Notes under the pieces: model-generated
What the model saw: the letters and a program-made list of their open reading frames with translations, nothing else
What the model was told of the DNA's origin: nothing
Database searches by the model: none
NCBI GenBank assembly: GCA_902799665.1
Contig: CADCBK010000013.1
Location: forward strand, 11,392 to 52,278
Length of the DNA: 40,887 nucleotides
DNA from: an uncultured Spirochaetaceae bacterium
GTDB lineage: Bacteria > Spirochaetota > Spirochaetia > Treponematales > Treponemataceae
Direction: 5' to 3'
Translations under genes and position numbers: made by a program
Shown: positions 7,538 to 14,367 of the stretch, one piece after another
Position numbering within the stretch: position 1 is the stretch's first letter
How the letters are laid out: each line of letters starts with the position of its first letter

Positions 7538-9463
7538 TTAAGCGCCGTCGATGATTCGCAAAATGTCATCGCCAAATTTTTTTGCCTTCAGCTCGCCGAT
7601 GCCGCTTATTGACAAAAGGCCTGAGCGCGTCGACGGTTTTTGGTTGGCAAGTTCCACCAAAGTTTTGTCGGTAAATATAAAGTAGGGCGGAACGTTTTCT
7701 TCTTCCGCAAGTTTTTTCCGCCAAGCCTTTAGGCGGTCAAAAAGTTCTTGCGTGGCCGCGTCGTCCTTAAGTTCCGTCTTTTTGTGGAGAACCGCTTTCT
7801 TTTTTGGAAGCGCGAGCTCCGCTTTTTTTTGCGAGCCAAAGTCTATGCGGACGGGCAGCTCTATTTTGTCGCGGTTTTGCAAAAGCTCGCGGCCAAGCGA
7901 AGTTACTTTTACGATGTTCCATTCGCCTACGCGCTCGATGAGGCCCGCGTTTTGCATCGCGTCGCAAAGCTCAAACCACGCTTGCTTTGAAAGTTCCGTT
8001 CCGATTCCCCAAGTGCTTAAAAAATTGTGGTTGAACTTTTTTATTTTTTCGTTGCGGGAACCAAGCAAAATGTCGATGATGTGGGCGGCGCCAAAGCGCT
8101 GGTCCACGCGGTAGACGCAGGACAAAAATTTTTGCGCGGGCACGGTCACGTCTTTTAACGGAAGGCCTCCGCTTTCGCAAATGTCGCAGCACGGAGCGGC
8201 GTTTTGGCCTTGCAAAGAGTCTGCGCCGCGAGCCGCCCCATTTTGGTCTTGCAAAGCCTTTTCGCCGCGCGCGTCCTGGTCTTGCGAACTGTTCGCGCTC
8301 GGCGTGTATTCTTCCCCAAAATAGTTCAGCAAAAATTTGCGGCGGCAAGTTCGGCATTGCGCGTAGTCTATCATCGCTTGCAAAATTTTTTCGGCTTTAA
8401 AGGATTCGTCGTCGGACTTGTCCTTGAAGAAAAACCGTATGCGGTGGATGTCGCCCGCGCTGTAAAGCAAAAGCGCCTCGCTTGGCAAACCGTCGCGGCC
8501 CGCGCGTCCGATTTCTTGGTAATACTCTTCGATTGATTTTGGAAGCGCGTAATGGATTACAAAACGCACGTCGGGCTTGTTGATTCCCATTCCAAAAGCG
8601 ACGGTGGCCACAATCACGTCAACCTGACTCTTGATGAATTTGTTTTGGTGGTCGGCCCGCTCCTCGTCGCTAAGGCCCGCGTGGTATGCCATCGCGCTGA
8701 TTCCCCGCTCTTGAAGTTCCTGCGTGATCGAGTCGACTTCCTTGCGCGAAAGGCAGTAAATGATTCCGCTTTCGTCTTTGTGGTCGGAAAGAAATTCTAG
8801 GACTTGCGCAAGACCGTCTGTCCTTTGCTGCACGTTCAAGAATATGTTGGAACGGTTGAAACTGGCCACAAGGATCGCGGGATTTTTGAGCTTTAAATTT
8901 TTTACGATGTCGGCCTGGACTTGCTTTGTCGCAGTCGCGGTCAGGGCAAGGCAAACCGCGTCCTTGAACCTCTTCCTAAAGGCCGCGATTTCCATGTAAT
9001 CGGGTCTAAAGTCGTGGCCCCATTCGCTTATGCAGTGCGCTTCGTCAATCGTCACGCAGCTGACCGGAACGTCGGCTTCGCTCAAAATGCTTTTGACGCG
9101 CTCTGTGGCAAGCGCTTCCGGCGAAAGGTAGAGCAGCTTCGCGCGGCCGCTTTTTATGTCGCGGACAGTCTTTTTGTATTCGTCAAGGTTCAGCGTAGAA
9201 TTTAAAAAGGCAGCGTCGACACCGTTTTCCAAAAGCGCGCCAACTTGGTCTTGCATAAGCGAGATGAGCGGCGACACTACGACCGTGATGCCTTCAAAAA
9301 TCAGCGCGGGGATTTGATAGCACAAAGATTTTCCGCCTCCAGTGGGCATCACCGCAAGAGTGTCGCGGCCGTCCAAAATATTTTGGATGATCTCTCTTTG
9401 CCCTTGTCGGAATTCCTTGTAGCCAAAAACGCTTTTTAAAATCTGCTCCGGACTTTTTGCCAT
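7538..9463 (-). CDS. recQ: ATP-dependent DNA helicase RecQ
   Basis: 641 aa from ATG 9463 (an in-frame ATG at 9532 gives a 23-aa extension without homology). Order: motif 0/I FRQGQREII and MPTGGGKSLCYQ, motif II DEAHCISEWGHDFR, motif VI QEIGRAGRDG, a zinc-binding RQC region (CRTCRR ... CCDICE), winged helix, and a C-terminal HRDC domain (about 560-641). It unwinds recombination and repair intermediates in the 3'-5' direction. Between the zinc ligands there is a low-complexity insert of about 35 aa with three copies of a QDQN/QGQN unit, 11-13 residues apart. No Shine-Dalgarno is seen; a TATCTT element ends eight bases before the ATG, suggesting a leaderless message. Confidence 0.95.
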   Translation of the reverse strand: MAKSPEQILKSVFGYKEFRQGQREIIQNILDGRDTLAVMPTGGGKSLCYQIPALIFEGITVVVSPLISLMQDQVGALLENGVDAAFLNSTLNLDEYKKTVRDIKSGRAKLLYLSPEALATERVKSILSEADVPVSCVTIDEAHCISEWGHDFRPDYMEIAAFRKRFKDAVCLALTATATKQVQADIVKNLKLKNPAILVASFNRSNIFLNVQQRTDGLAQVLEFLSDHKDESGIIYCLSRKEVDSITQELQERGISAMAYHAGLSDEERADHQNKFIKSQVDVIVATVAFGMGINKPDVRFVIHYALPKSIEEYYQEIGRAGRDGLPSEALLLYSAGDIHRIRFFFKDKSDDESFKAEKILQAMIDYAQCRTCRRKFLLNYFGEEYTPSANSSQDQDARGEKALQDQNGAARGADSLQGQNAAPCCDICESGGLPLKDVTVPAQKFLSCVYRVDQRFGAAHIIDILLGSRNEKIKKFNHNFLSTWGIGTELSKQAWFELCDAMQNAGLIERVGEWNIVKVTSLGRELLQNRDKIELPVRIDFGSQKKAELALPKKKAVLHKKTELKDDAATQELFDRLKAWRKKLAEEENVPPYFIFTDKTLVELANQKPSTRSGLLSISGIGELKAKKFGDDILRIIDGA

Positions 9464-9471
9464 ACATATAT

Positions 9472-9477
9472 AAGATA
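9472..9477 (-). promoter_or_regulatory. recQ: TATCTT element immediately upstream of recQ
   Basis: Minus-strand TATCTT eight bases before the ATG, with TCGAAA (4 of 6 matches to -35) 17 bp further upstream. If it is the -10 box, the transcript would begin at or next to the start codon. The same TATCTTATA core occurs at 5767-5777 (-), 9562-9570 (+), 13452-13460 (+) and 19504-19512 (+). Confidence 0.4.
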
Positions 9478-9531
9478 CATCTTTTTGCGCAAAATTTCGA
9501 CTAAATTTAGAAAAAAAGTGATTTTTTCTCA

Positions 9532-9573
9532 AAAAAAGACAAATTTTTCATCAACTATTTATATCTTATATGT
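9532..9573 (+). repeat. AT-rich repeat with TATCTTATAT core (copy 1)
   Basis: About 42 bp beginning AAAAAAGAC and ending CAACTATTTATATCTTATAT. It is nearly identical to 13421-13463. Both copies stand just upstream of accessory sequence (DUF3800 locus; small ORF). They may be promoter duplications or ends of a small repeat element. Confidence 0.6.
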
Positions 9574-9587
9574 AAGGGAATTCCCAC

Positions 9588-9615
9588 TTGACTTTTAGAA
9601 CGCTTGCGCTATAAT
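9588..9615 (+). promoter_or_regulatory. Promoter of the DUF3800 RNA/gene locus
   Basis: TTGACT (9588-9593), 16-bp spacer, consensus TATAAT (9610-9615). The predicted start is about 9622, ahead of a structured leader. Confidence 0.65.
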
Positions 9616-9621
9616 AAAATC

Positions 9622-9690
9622 ATAGGGCTGAACGATATGCGTTCCGGGTCCACCGAAAGGCGGGGATATACCCCGCCATTTTTTTTGTTC
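9622..9690 (+). ncRNA. Candidate DUF3800-associated structured RNA
   Basis: Between a good promoter and the DUF3800 coding remnant lies a leader of about 65 nt with a small stem (GAAC / GTTC around 9631-9644) and a strong 7-bp hairpin GGCGGGG-ATATA-CCCCGCC followed by an eight-T run. The leader therefore ends in an intrinsic terminator just before the ribosome site GGAGG at 9691. DUF3800-I to -XI RNA motifs located upstream of DUF3800 genes were described by Weinberg and colleagues (2017); their role is unknown. I assign this leader to that group by position and layout only and cannot say which subclass. Confidence 0.55.
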
Positions 9691-9701
9691 GGAGGACTTT
9701 T

Positions 9702-10191
9702 TTGGAACCAAAAAGACTCAGCGTCTTTATCGATGAGTCTGGCGATTTTGGAAAATGCAATCCGCGTAATCCATTTTACACGAAGGCTTCCAATTCACTA
9801 CATTTGCCCTAAAATCAATAAGGCGGAATGTTCCAATGACGAAATGGCATACATTTCAAAGTTGTCAAAAACAATCTCCGACGAATTAAAAAAGCATTAC
9901 GATTATTTTGATTCATTTGATTTGCTTATAAATTATTATGATTACGGACAGGCGGAGTTGACAAAAATTATTCTTTCGGTCTTTTCAAGTCTTTTTGCAA
10001 ATGTGGAAATGAGAAAAGTAAAACCTGCCGACTATAAGTTGTTCCAAGTGGCGGATTTGATTTGCACAATGGAACTTATCAATGACAAAGCCGAACGCAA
10101 CGCTCTTTCCAACTCAGAAAAAGAATTCTTTCATTCCGCGCGCGATTTTAAGAAAAACCTCTACAAACAATTGGAAAAAAAGAAGTTGTAA
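9702..10191 (+). pseudogene. DUF3800 protein with an internal deletion
   Basis: The start TTG at 9702 (GGAGG six bases upstream) opens a frame reading LEPKRLSVFIDESGDFGK, the hallmark acidic start of DUF3800 proteins, which belong to a family with an RNase-H-like fold. It ends at a stop about 35 codons on. The C-terminal part of the same family (FTRRLPIHYI, YYDYGQAELTKIILSVF, DYKLFQVADLICTMELI, SEKEFFHSARDFKKN) lies in the next frame up to the stop at 10191. Family members are about 230-250 aa. Here about 65 central residues are missing and the join around 9765-9780 is out of frame. The protein is almost certainly non-functional, although the leader RNA is intact. Confidence 0.8.
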
Positions 10192-10196
10192 ACCTA

Positions 10197-10230
10197 TTAC
10201 TGAAACGAAAACTTAGCCAGTTCGCCGGTC
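10197..10230 (-). repeat. Displaced copy of the mgtC-like 3' end (left copy)
   Basis: 34 bp, 32 identical to 13643-13676 (offset 3446; mismatches at 10203 and 10221). Read on the minus strand it still encodes TGELAKFSFQ and a TAA stop, the exact C-terminus of the MgtC-like protein. It starts five bases after the DUF3800 stop and marks the left edge of the XRE/lipoprotein segment. Confidence 0.85.
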
Positions 10231-10268
10231 CTAAAGGTCCCGGCAATCGTTAAAGACCCTGCCATTTC

Positions 10269-10290
10269 CGCGCCTCGGCGCGCTTTATTT
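10269..10290 (+). terminator. Probable terminator
   Basis: CGCGC-CTCG-GCGCG hairpin followed by CTTTATTT on the plus strand. It overlaps the stop codon of the convergent XRE gene. Confidence 0.5.
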
Positions 10291-10605
10291 GCGTTCTGTT
10301 CGCATTCTTTTTTTTATTTCGACGAACGCTTTTTGCGATTCTTCTTGGATGATTTTTTCTATTTTGCGCAGGTCGCTGTCGTCAAGTGATTTTTCTTGGG
10401 GGCTGTAAAAGAGCGCGGAAACGGAGACATCCAAGCAGGCCGCGATTTTTTCTATCAGTTCAGCCGAGGCAAAAACTTTGCCGGTCTCCATGTTGCTCAA
10501 GTGCTTTAACGATATGTCAACTTTTTCCGCAAGGACTTCCTGCGACCACTTTTTTGCCTTTCTGTATGTGTGAATGTTGTTTCCAAAAATCTCTTTTACG
10601 TTCAT
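10285..10605 (-). CDS. XRE-family helix-turn-helix regulator
   Basis: 106 aa. The N-terminal Cro/C1 domain (about 5-68) includes WSQEVLAEKVDISLKHLSNMETG, followed by a charged helical tail (about 72-106). It diverges from the 842-aa lipoprotein gene. The gap contains two TAAGGTC sequences flanking and overlapping the lipoprotein promoter, the likely binding sites. It is the second of three XRE/secreted-protein pairs in the window and shows low similarity to the other two XRE proteins, so the pairs are not recent copies of each other. Confidence 0.87.
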   Translation of the reverse strand: MNVKEIFGNNIHTYRKAKKWSQEVLAEKVDISLKHLSNMETGKVFASAELIEKIAACLDVSVSALFYSPQEKSLDDSDLRKIEKIIQEESQKAFVEIKKRMRTERK

Positions 10606-10676
10606 TGCTTTTATGATAAGGCATTCTCTTGATAATCCAATAACGCTACGGTGCTTTTTAGTGGAAAAAATTCTAC

Positions 10677-10723
10677 TATAAGGTCAAAATTTCGTTGACA
10701 AATAGAATTGTAAGGTCTATTAT
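10677..10723 (+). promoter_or_regulatory. Lipoprotein promoter with repeated TAAGGTC operator-like sites
   Basis: TTGACA (10695-10700), 17-bp spacer, TATTAT (10718-10723). TATAAGGTC (10677-10685) and TGTAAGGTC (10709-10717) are direct repeats 32 bp apart (three helical turns), one upstream of -35 and one abutting -10. A degenerate copy of the -35/spacer sequence also occurs downstream of the gene at 13333-13355. Confidence 0.6.
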
Positions 10724-10765
10724 TAATAAATATATAACCTATATGGTAAAAACGGAGTTGTTTTT

Positions 10766-13294
10766 ATGAAGAAAATCTTATTTGTTTTTGCGACAGTCGC
10801 GGCGTTGCTGTTAGCGTCTTGTTCCAACGCTAGCGGAGGGTCAGGCAACGCCGAGACGCAAAATGGCGGAACCCCAGCTGGCGGCGGCCAAGGCGGAACG
10901 CAGGGGCCGGAAGGCGGCCAACCAGAAGCCCCAATCGATCCCGCGCTCAAAGTTCCCCTAACCTTGGAAGCGATTGAAGCCGGCGCCGTAGTTACGTTCT
11001 GCAACAAGGCGGAAGGCGCCGTAACCTACAAAGTTAACGACGGCGAGGCGCAAACAATCGCAAAAGACGAGACAAAGGCCATAACTCTTGCAAACGCGGG
11101 CGACAAGGTGACCTTTTACGGCGACAACAAAGTTTACGCAAGCCATCCTTGGCCGTCGGACGACTGGAGTTTTGAAAGCTACACGAGAAGCTCCATCGAC
11201 TGCTCCGCGGACTGCTATGTTTACGGAAACATAATGAGTCTCATCAAAAGCGAGAATTTTGCAAAAGCCGATTTTGAGAAAGATATATCGCAGGCCTTCT
11301 TTGGCCTTTTTGCCAAAAACACTCATATAAAAAACAAAGACGGCTCCGACTTGCTCTTGCCCGCCGCGACAGCGTCAAACGGCTGCTACAAATATATGTT
11401 CATGGATTGTACGGGGCTTACAAAAGCGCCTGCGCTTCCAGCAACGAAAGTTGAGGACAGTTGCTACAACAGCATGTTCAAGGGCTGCGTGAACCTAGAA
11501 TCCGCTCCGGCTCTTCTTCCTGCAACCAAGTTGGATAAATATTGCTATGGCAGCATGTTTGAGGGCTGCTCAAAACTTGAATCAGCGCCAGCCCTTCCAG
11601 CGACCGTCTTGGAAATAAATTGTTACAGCGACATGTTCAATGGATGCTCAAGCCTTAAAAGCGCGCCGGCGCTTCCTGCGACAACATTGACAAATTATTG
11701 CTATCACAAAATGTTTAAGGACTGCATAAATTTAACCGAGGCGCCAGAGCTGCCGGCTGAAACTCTTTCTGAAAGGTCTTATTTCGAAATGTTTCATGGC
11801 TGCTCAAAACTTGAAAAAATAACCTGCCTTGCCACGGACATTTCCGCGGAAGGTTGTGTGACCGATTGGACGTACAAAGTGGCAAAAGCAGGAACGTTCA
11901 CAAAAGCCGCCCAAATGCACGACTGGCCGACAAGCGAAAACGGCATTCCCAGCGGTTGGGAGGTAAAGGGAGCCCAAGAGCCCACCGGCACCCCGCTAAC
12001 GTTGGAGGCGGTGTCCTCCGCCGCGACCGTAACATTTGTGAACAAAGCCGACGGCCCCGTATGGTACAAAGTAAACGGAGGCGAAAAGCAAACGATTGCA
12101 AGCGGAGAAACAAAAGAAATAGCTCTTGCGGCCGCCGGCGACAAAGTCGCTTTTTACGGAAACAATTCGGCTTACGCAAAAGACGATGAATCTTCCAACA
12201 TCGCTTGCTCGGCCCCTTGCTATATTTATGGAAATGTCATGAGCCTTGTTTCAAGCCATGATTTCGACAACGCGAAGACTTTGTATAAATCACAAACATT
12301 TCGTGGTCTTTTCAAAAACAACGACAAGATTCAAAACAAGGCCGGAGAAACCTTGCTCCTCCCAGCAACGACATTGAAACGGAATTGCTACTTTGAAATG
12401 TTCTATGGATGCTCCAGTCTGACCATAGCTCCTGAGATTCCGGCAACAACAGTGGCCGGATATTGCTGCTATCAAATGTTCTTTGGCTGCACCAGCCTCA
12501 CTACAGCTCCCGCAACTCTTCCGGCCAAAACTTTGGCAGAAAGATGCTACCACGGCATGTTCGTTGATTGCTCCAGTCTGACCGCAACCCCGGCTCTCCC
12601 GGCAACAACAGTGGCAGAAGGTTGCTACAGTGCAATGTTCTCTGGTTGCTCCAGCCTCACCACAGCTCCTGCAACTCTTCCGGCTGAAACTTTGGCAGGA
12701 TATTGTTACTACACTATGTTCTCTAGATGCTCCAGCCTCACCACAGCCCCGGCTCTCCCGGCCACTACATTGGCAGATGGCTGCTATGGAAGCATGTTCG
12801 ATGGCTGCGTTAGTCTGTCTACAGCCCCAGATCTTCCTGCCACTACGTTGGCAGATGGCTGCTATGGAGGCATGTTCAAAAGTTGCGTTAGTCTGTCTAC
12901 AGCCCCAGATCTTCCTGCCACTACGTTGGCGGGTGGCTGCTACTACAGCATGTTCAGTGGTTGTACTAGCCTGACCACAGTTCCTACGACGCTTCCAGCA
13001 ATTACATTGGAGGAAAAATGCTACTACGGAATGTTCTTGGAGTGCTCCAGCTTAGCTACCGCTCCGGTTCTCCCAGCAACAACATTAGTGAAAGAGTGCT
13101 ATAGGTTCATGTTCGTTAGATGTTCAAACCTTTCGAGCATAACTTGTCTTGCCACTGATATTTCCGCAGAAAGTTGTGTTCAAAGCTTTTATGAGTCTGT
13201 AAAATCTACAGGCACATTCACTAAAGCCGCCAGCATGACAGCAACGCTAGCAATTATCCCGCCAGGTTGGGCGGTAGTGGATTATCAACCGTAA
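10766..13294 (+). CDS. Surface lipoprotein with two arrays of BspA-like 26-aa repeats
   Basis: 842 aa. The lipoprotein signal MKKILFVFATVAALLLASC has its lipobox cysteine at residue 19 and is followed by a Gly/Asn/Gln-rich linker. Two similar halves follow. Each has a beta domain of about 100 aa (LTLEA..AGA.VTF.NKA...YKVN.GE.QTIA), then repeats with the pattern CYxxMFxGCxSLxxAPxLPATTL: six in the first half (about 203-360) and ten in the second (about 535-800), each array closing with ITCLATDISAE. The pattern is that of secreted leucine-rich-like repeats of host-associated bacteria, expected at the cell surface in adhesion or binding. Ligand unknown. Two consecutive repeats (about 12770-12925) are nearly identical in DNA, so the array changes by tandem duplication. 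Confidence 0.85.
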   Translation: MKKILFVFATVAALLLASCSNASGGSGNAETQNGGTPAGGGQGGTQGPEGGQPEAPIDPALKVPLTLEAIEAGAVVTFCNKAEGAVTYKVNDGEAQTIAKDETKAITLANAGDKVTFYGDNKVYASHPWPSDDWSFESYTRSSIDCSADCYVYGNIMSLIKSENFAKADFEKDISQAFFGLFAKNTHIKNKDGSDLLLPAATASNGCYKYMFMDCTGLTKAPALPATKVEDSCYNSMFKGCVNLESAPALLPATKLDKYCYGSMFEGCSKLESAPALPATVLEINCYSDMFNGCSSLKSAPALPATTLTNYCYHKMFKDCINLTEAPELPAETLSERSYFEMFHGCSKLEKITCLATDISAEGCVTDWTYKVAKAGTFTKAAQMHDWPTSENGIPSGWEVKGAQEPTGTPLTLEAVSSAATVTFVNKADGPVWYKVNGGEKQTIASGETKEIALAAAGDKVAFYGNNSAYAKDDESSNIACSAPCYIYGNVMSLVSSHDFDNAKTLYKSQTFRGLFKNNDKIQNKAGETLLLPATTLKRNCYFEMFYGCSSLTIAPEIPATTVAGYCCYQMFFGCTSLTTAPATLPAKTLAERCYHGMFVDCSSLTATPALPATTVAEGCYSAMFSGCSSLTTAPATLPAETLAGYCYYTMFSRCSSLTTAPALPATTLADGCYGSMFDGCVSLSTAPDLPATTLADGCYGGMFKSCVSLSTAPDLPATTLAGGCYYSMFSGCTSLTTVPTTLPAITLEEKCYYGMFLECSSLATAPVLPATTLVKECYRFMFVRCSNLSSITCLATDISAESCVQSFYESVKSTGTFTKAASMTATLAIIPPGWAVVDYQP

Positions 13295-13295
13295 A

Positions 13296-13332
13296 CAATT
13301 TACTCTAAAGTAAATAACTTTGGAGTAAATTG
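13296..13332. repeat. Inverted repeat downstream of the lipoprotein gene
   Basis: Arms of 15 bp (CAATTTACTCTAAAG / CTTTGGAGTAAATTG, one G-U) with a 7-base loop, starting two bases after the stop. There is no T-run, so it is not a standard terminator. It directly abuts a decayed copy of the gene's own promoter sequence. Confidence 0.6.
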
Positions 13333-13376
13333 TTGACAAAATAGAACTGCAAGGATTCATTTTGCGGTTTGACGCG

Positions 13377-13409
13377 CGGCTTTCCTCAAGCGGGAAAGCC
13401 GTTTCTTTT
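13377..13409 (+). terminator. Intrinsic terminator of the repeat lipoprotein
   Basis: CGGCTTTCC / GGAAAGCCG perfect 9-bp stem, 7-base loop, then TTTCTTTT. Confidence 0.75.
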
Positions 13410-13420
13410 ACAAAAACACT

Positions 13421-13463
13421 AAAAAAGACATAAATTTTCATCAACTATCTATATCTTATATAT
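13421..13463 (+). repeat. AT-rich repeat with TATCTTATAT core (copy 2)
   Basis: Nearly identical to 9532-9573. Here it precedes a short ORF with a good ribosome site at 13490, so it may act as a promoter. Confidence 0.6.
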
Positions 13464-13489
13464 GACAAAACTTTTTTTTAGGAGTGGTT

Positions 13490-13576
13490 ATGGGTGAAAA
13501 AATAATTTTTTTTCTTGATTTGGCGCAGTTCCATCCTTGCCGAGAGTTTGACAAAGAGGCAGTTCCCATTCGCTAA
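13490..13576 (+). CDS. Short ORF of 28 aa, possible gene remnant
   Basis: MGEKIIFFLDLAQFHPCREF followed by DKEAVPIR. It has an AGGAG site five bases before the ATG and a TATCTTATAT element upstream, so expression is plausible. I do not recognise the peptide. It may be the start of a gene whose body was lost when this segment was rearranged. It lies within a 348-bp stretch (13295-13642) otherwise holding only hairpins and repeats. Confidence 0.35.
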   Translation: MGEKIIFFLDLAQFHPCREFDKEAVPIR

Positions 13577-13579
13577 AAG

Positions 13580-13638
13580 ATTGTCGGGGCAAGCCCGACA
13601 ATGACATAGGTGTCATTCCCGCGCTATGACGCGGGAAT
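13580..13638. repeat. Two tandem GC-rich hairpin repeats
   Basis: ATTGTCGGG-GCAAG-CCCGACAAT (13580-13602) and ATTCCCGCG-CTATGA-CGCGGGAAT (13615-13638). The first has a sister at 25855-25877 and the second at 2330-2352. They abut the 3' end of the MgtC-like gene. They look like interspersed palindromic elements. Confidence 0.65.
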
Positions 13639-13642
13639 CTTC

Positions 13643-13676
13643 TTACTGGAACGAAAACTTAGCCAGCTCGCCGGTC
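13643..13676 (-). repeat. mgtC-like 3' end, right copy of the direct repeat
   Basis: Coding end of the intact gene, 32/34 identical to 10197-10230. It marks the right boundary of the 3.4-kb XRE/lipoprotein segment. Confidence 0.85.
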
Positions 13677-14332
13677 TTCTTTAGCTTTTTTCCTAGCGCG
13701 GCAAAGTCTACGATGGCCGGCGTGTTGACGATAATTTCAACTTTGAATTTGTCTTCTTCAAACGAATTTGAATAGTTTATGTCGCGCAAAAAGATTCCGC
13801 AGGAAGTGAGAATTTTTTTTACGCTTTCCATGTCGACGTCGTCGTTGGAATAAATCAAATGGATTGTCTTGATTCTTGACGCGGGAAAATACGTCCGCTC
13901 GATCTTTTTGAAAAGGGGCAGGGTCAAAATCACAAGGACAAACACGACGACCGCCGGAATGTAAAGGCCGTAGCCGACAGAAAGGCCCAAAGCCGCCGCT
14001 GTCCAAATAAGCGCCGCCGTCGTAATTCCCTTGATGTTAAAGCCCTGGTGCATGATGACGCCGCCGCCCAAAAAGCCTACGCCGGTCACGACTCCGGCGG
14101 CGATGCGGGTCGGGTCGCCAAGCGCTTTTGCAGGGTTTTCCGCTCCGTAGTAAGAAAGAACGCCCAAAAGCGCGCAAGAGGTTGTGATTAAAAGCATCGT
14201 TCGGATTCCAATCGCGTGCATGCGGTTTGAGCGCTCCACGCCCAAAATGATTCCAAAGGCCGCGCTTAAAAAAATCTTAAAGCAGCATTCCGCCATAAAG
14301 TGGTCCGCAAAAATATTGTTAATAAAATCCAT
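13643..14332 (-). CDS. MgtC/SapB-family membrane protein
   Basis: 229 aa from ATG 14332, chosen over the upstream TTG because GGAGG lies six bases before it. The N-terminal half has four to five membrane segments with the family signature GVERSNRMHAIGIRTMLLIT and GVVTGVGFLGGGVIM. The C-terminal cytoplasmic domain (about 150-229) resembles the ACT-like domain of MgtC proteins. The family is linked to low-magnesium survival and modulation of ATP synthase or transport, and the role here is inferred from family only. The last 34 bp (TGELAKFSFQ and stop) are duplicated 3.4 kb away at 10197-10230. Confidence 0.88.
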   Translation of the reverse strand: MDFINNIFADHFMAECCFKIFLSAAFGIILGVERSNRMHAIGIRTMLLITTSCALLGVLSYYGAENPAKALGDPTRIAAGVVTGVGFLGGGVIMHQGFNIKGITTAALIWTAAALGLSVGYGLYIPAVVVFVLVILTLPLFKKIERTYFPASRIKTIHLIYSNDDVDMESVKKILTSCGIFLRDINYSNSFEEDKFKVEIIVNTPAIVDFAALGKKLKKTGELAKFSFQ

Positions 14333-14367
14333 TTGCAACCTCCGCCGCCTTTTTGGAAAAAATTCTT

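Noticed and set aside
9241..9258. MQDQV coding sequence in recQ resembling the SQDQN repeat
   Set aside because: SLMQDQV is a conserved RecQ helicase motif, not an insertion.
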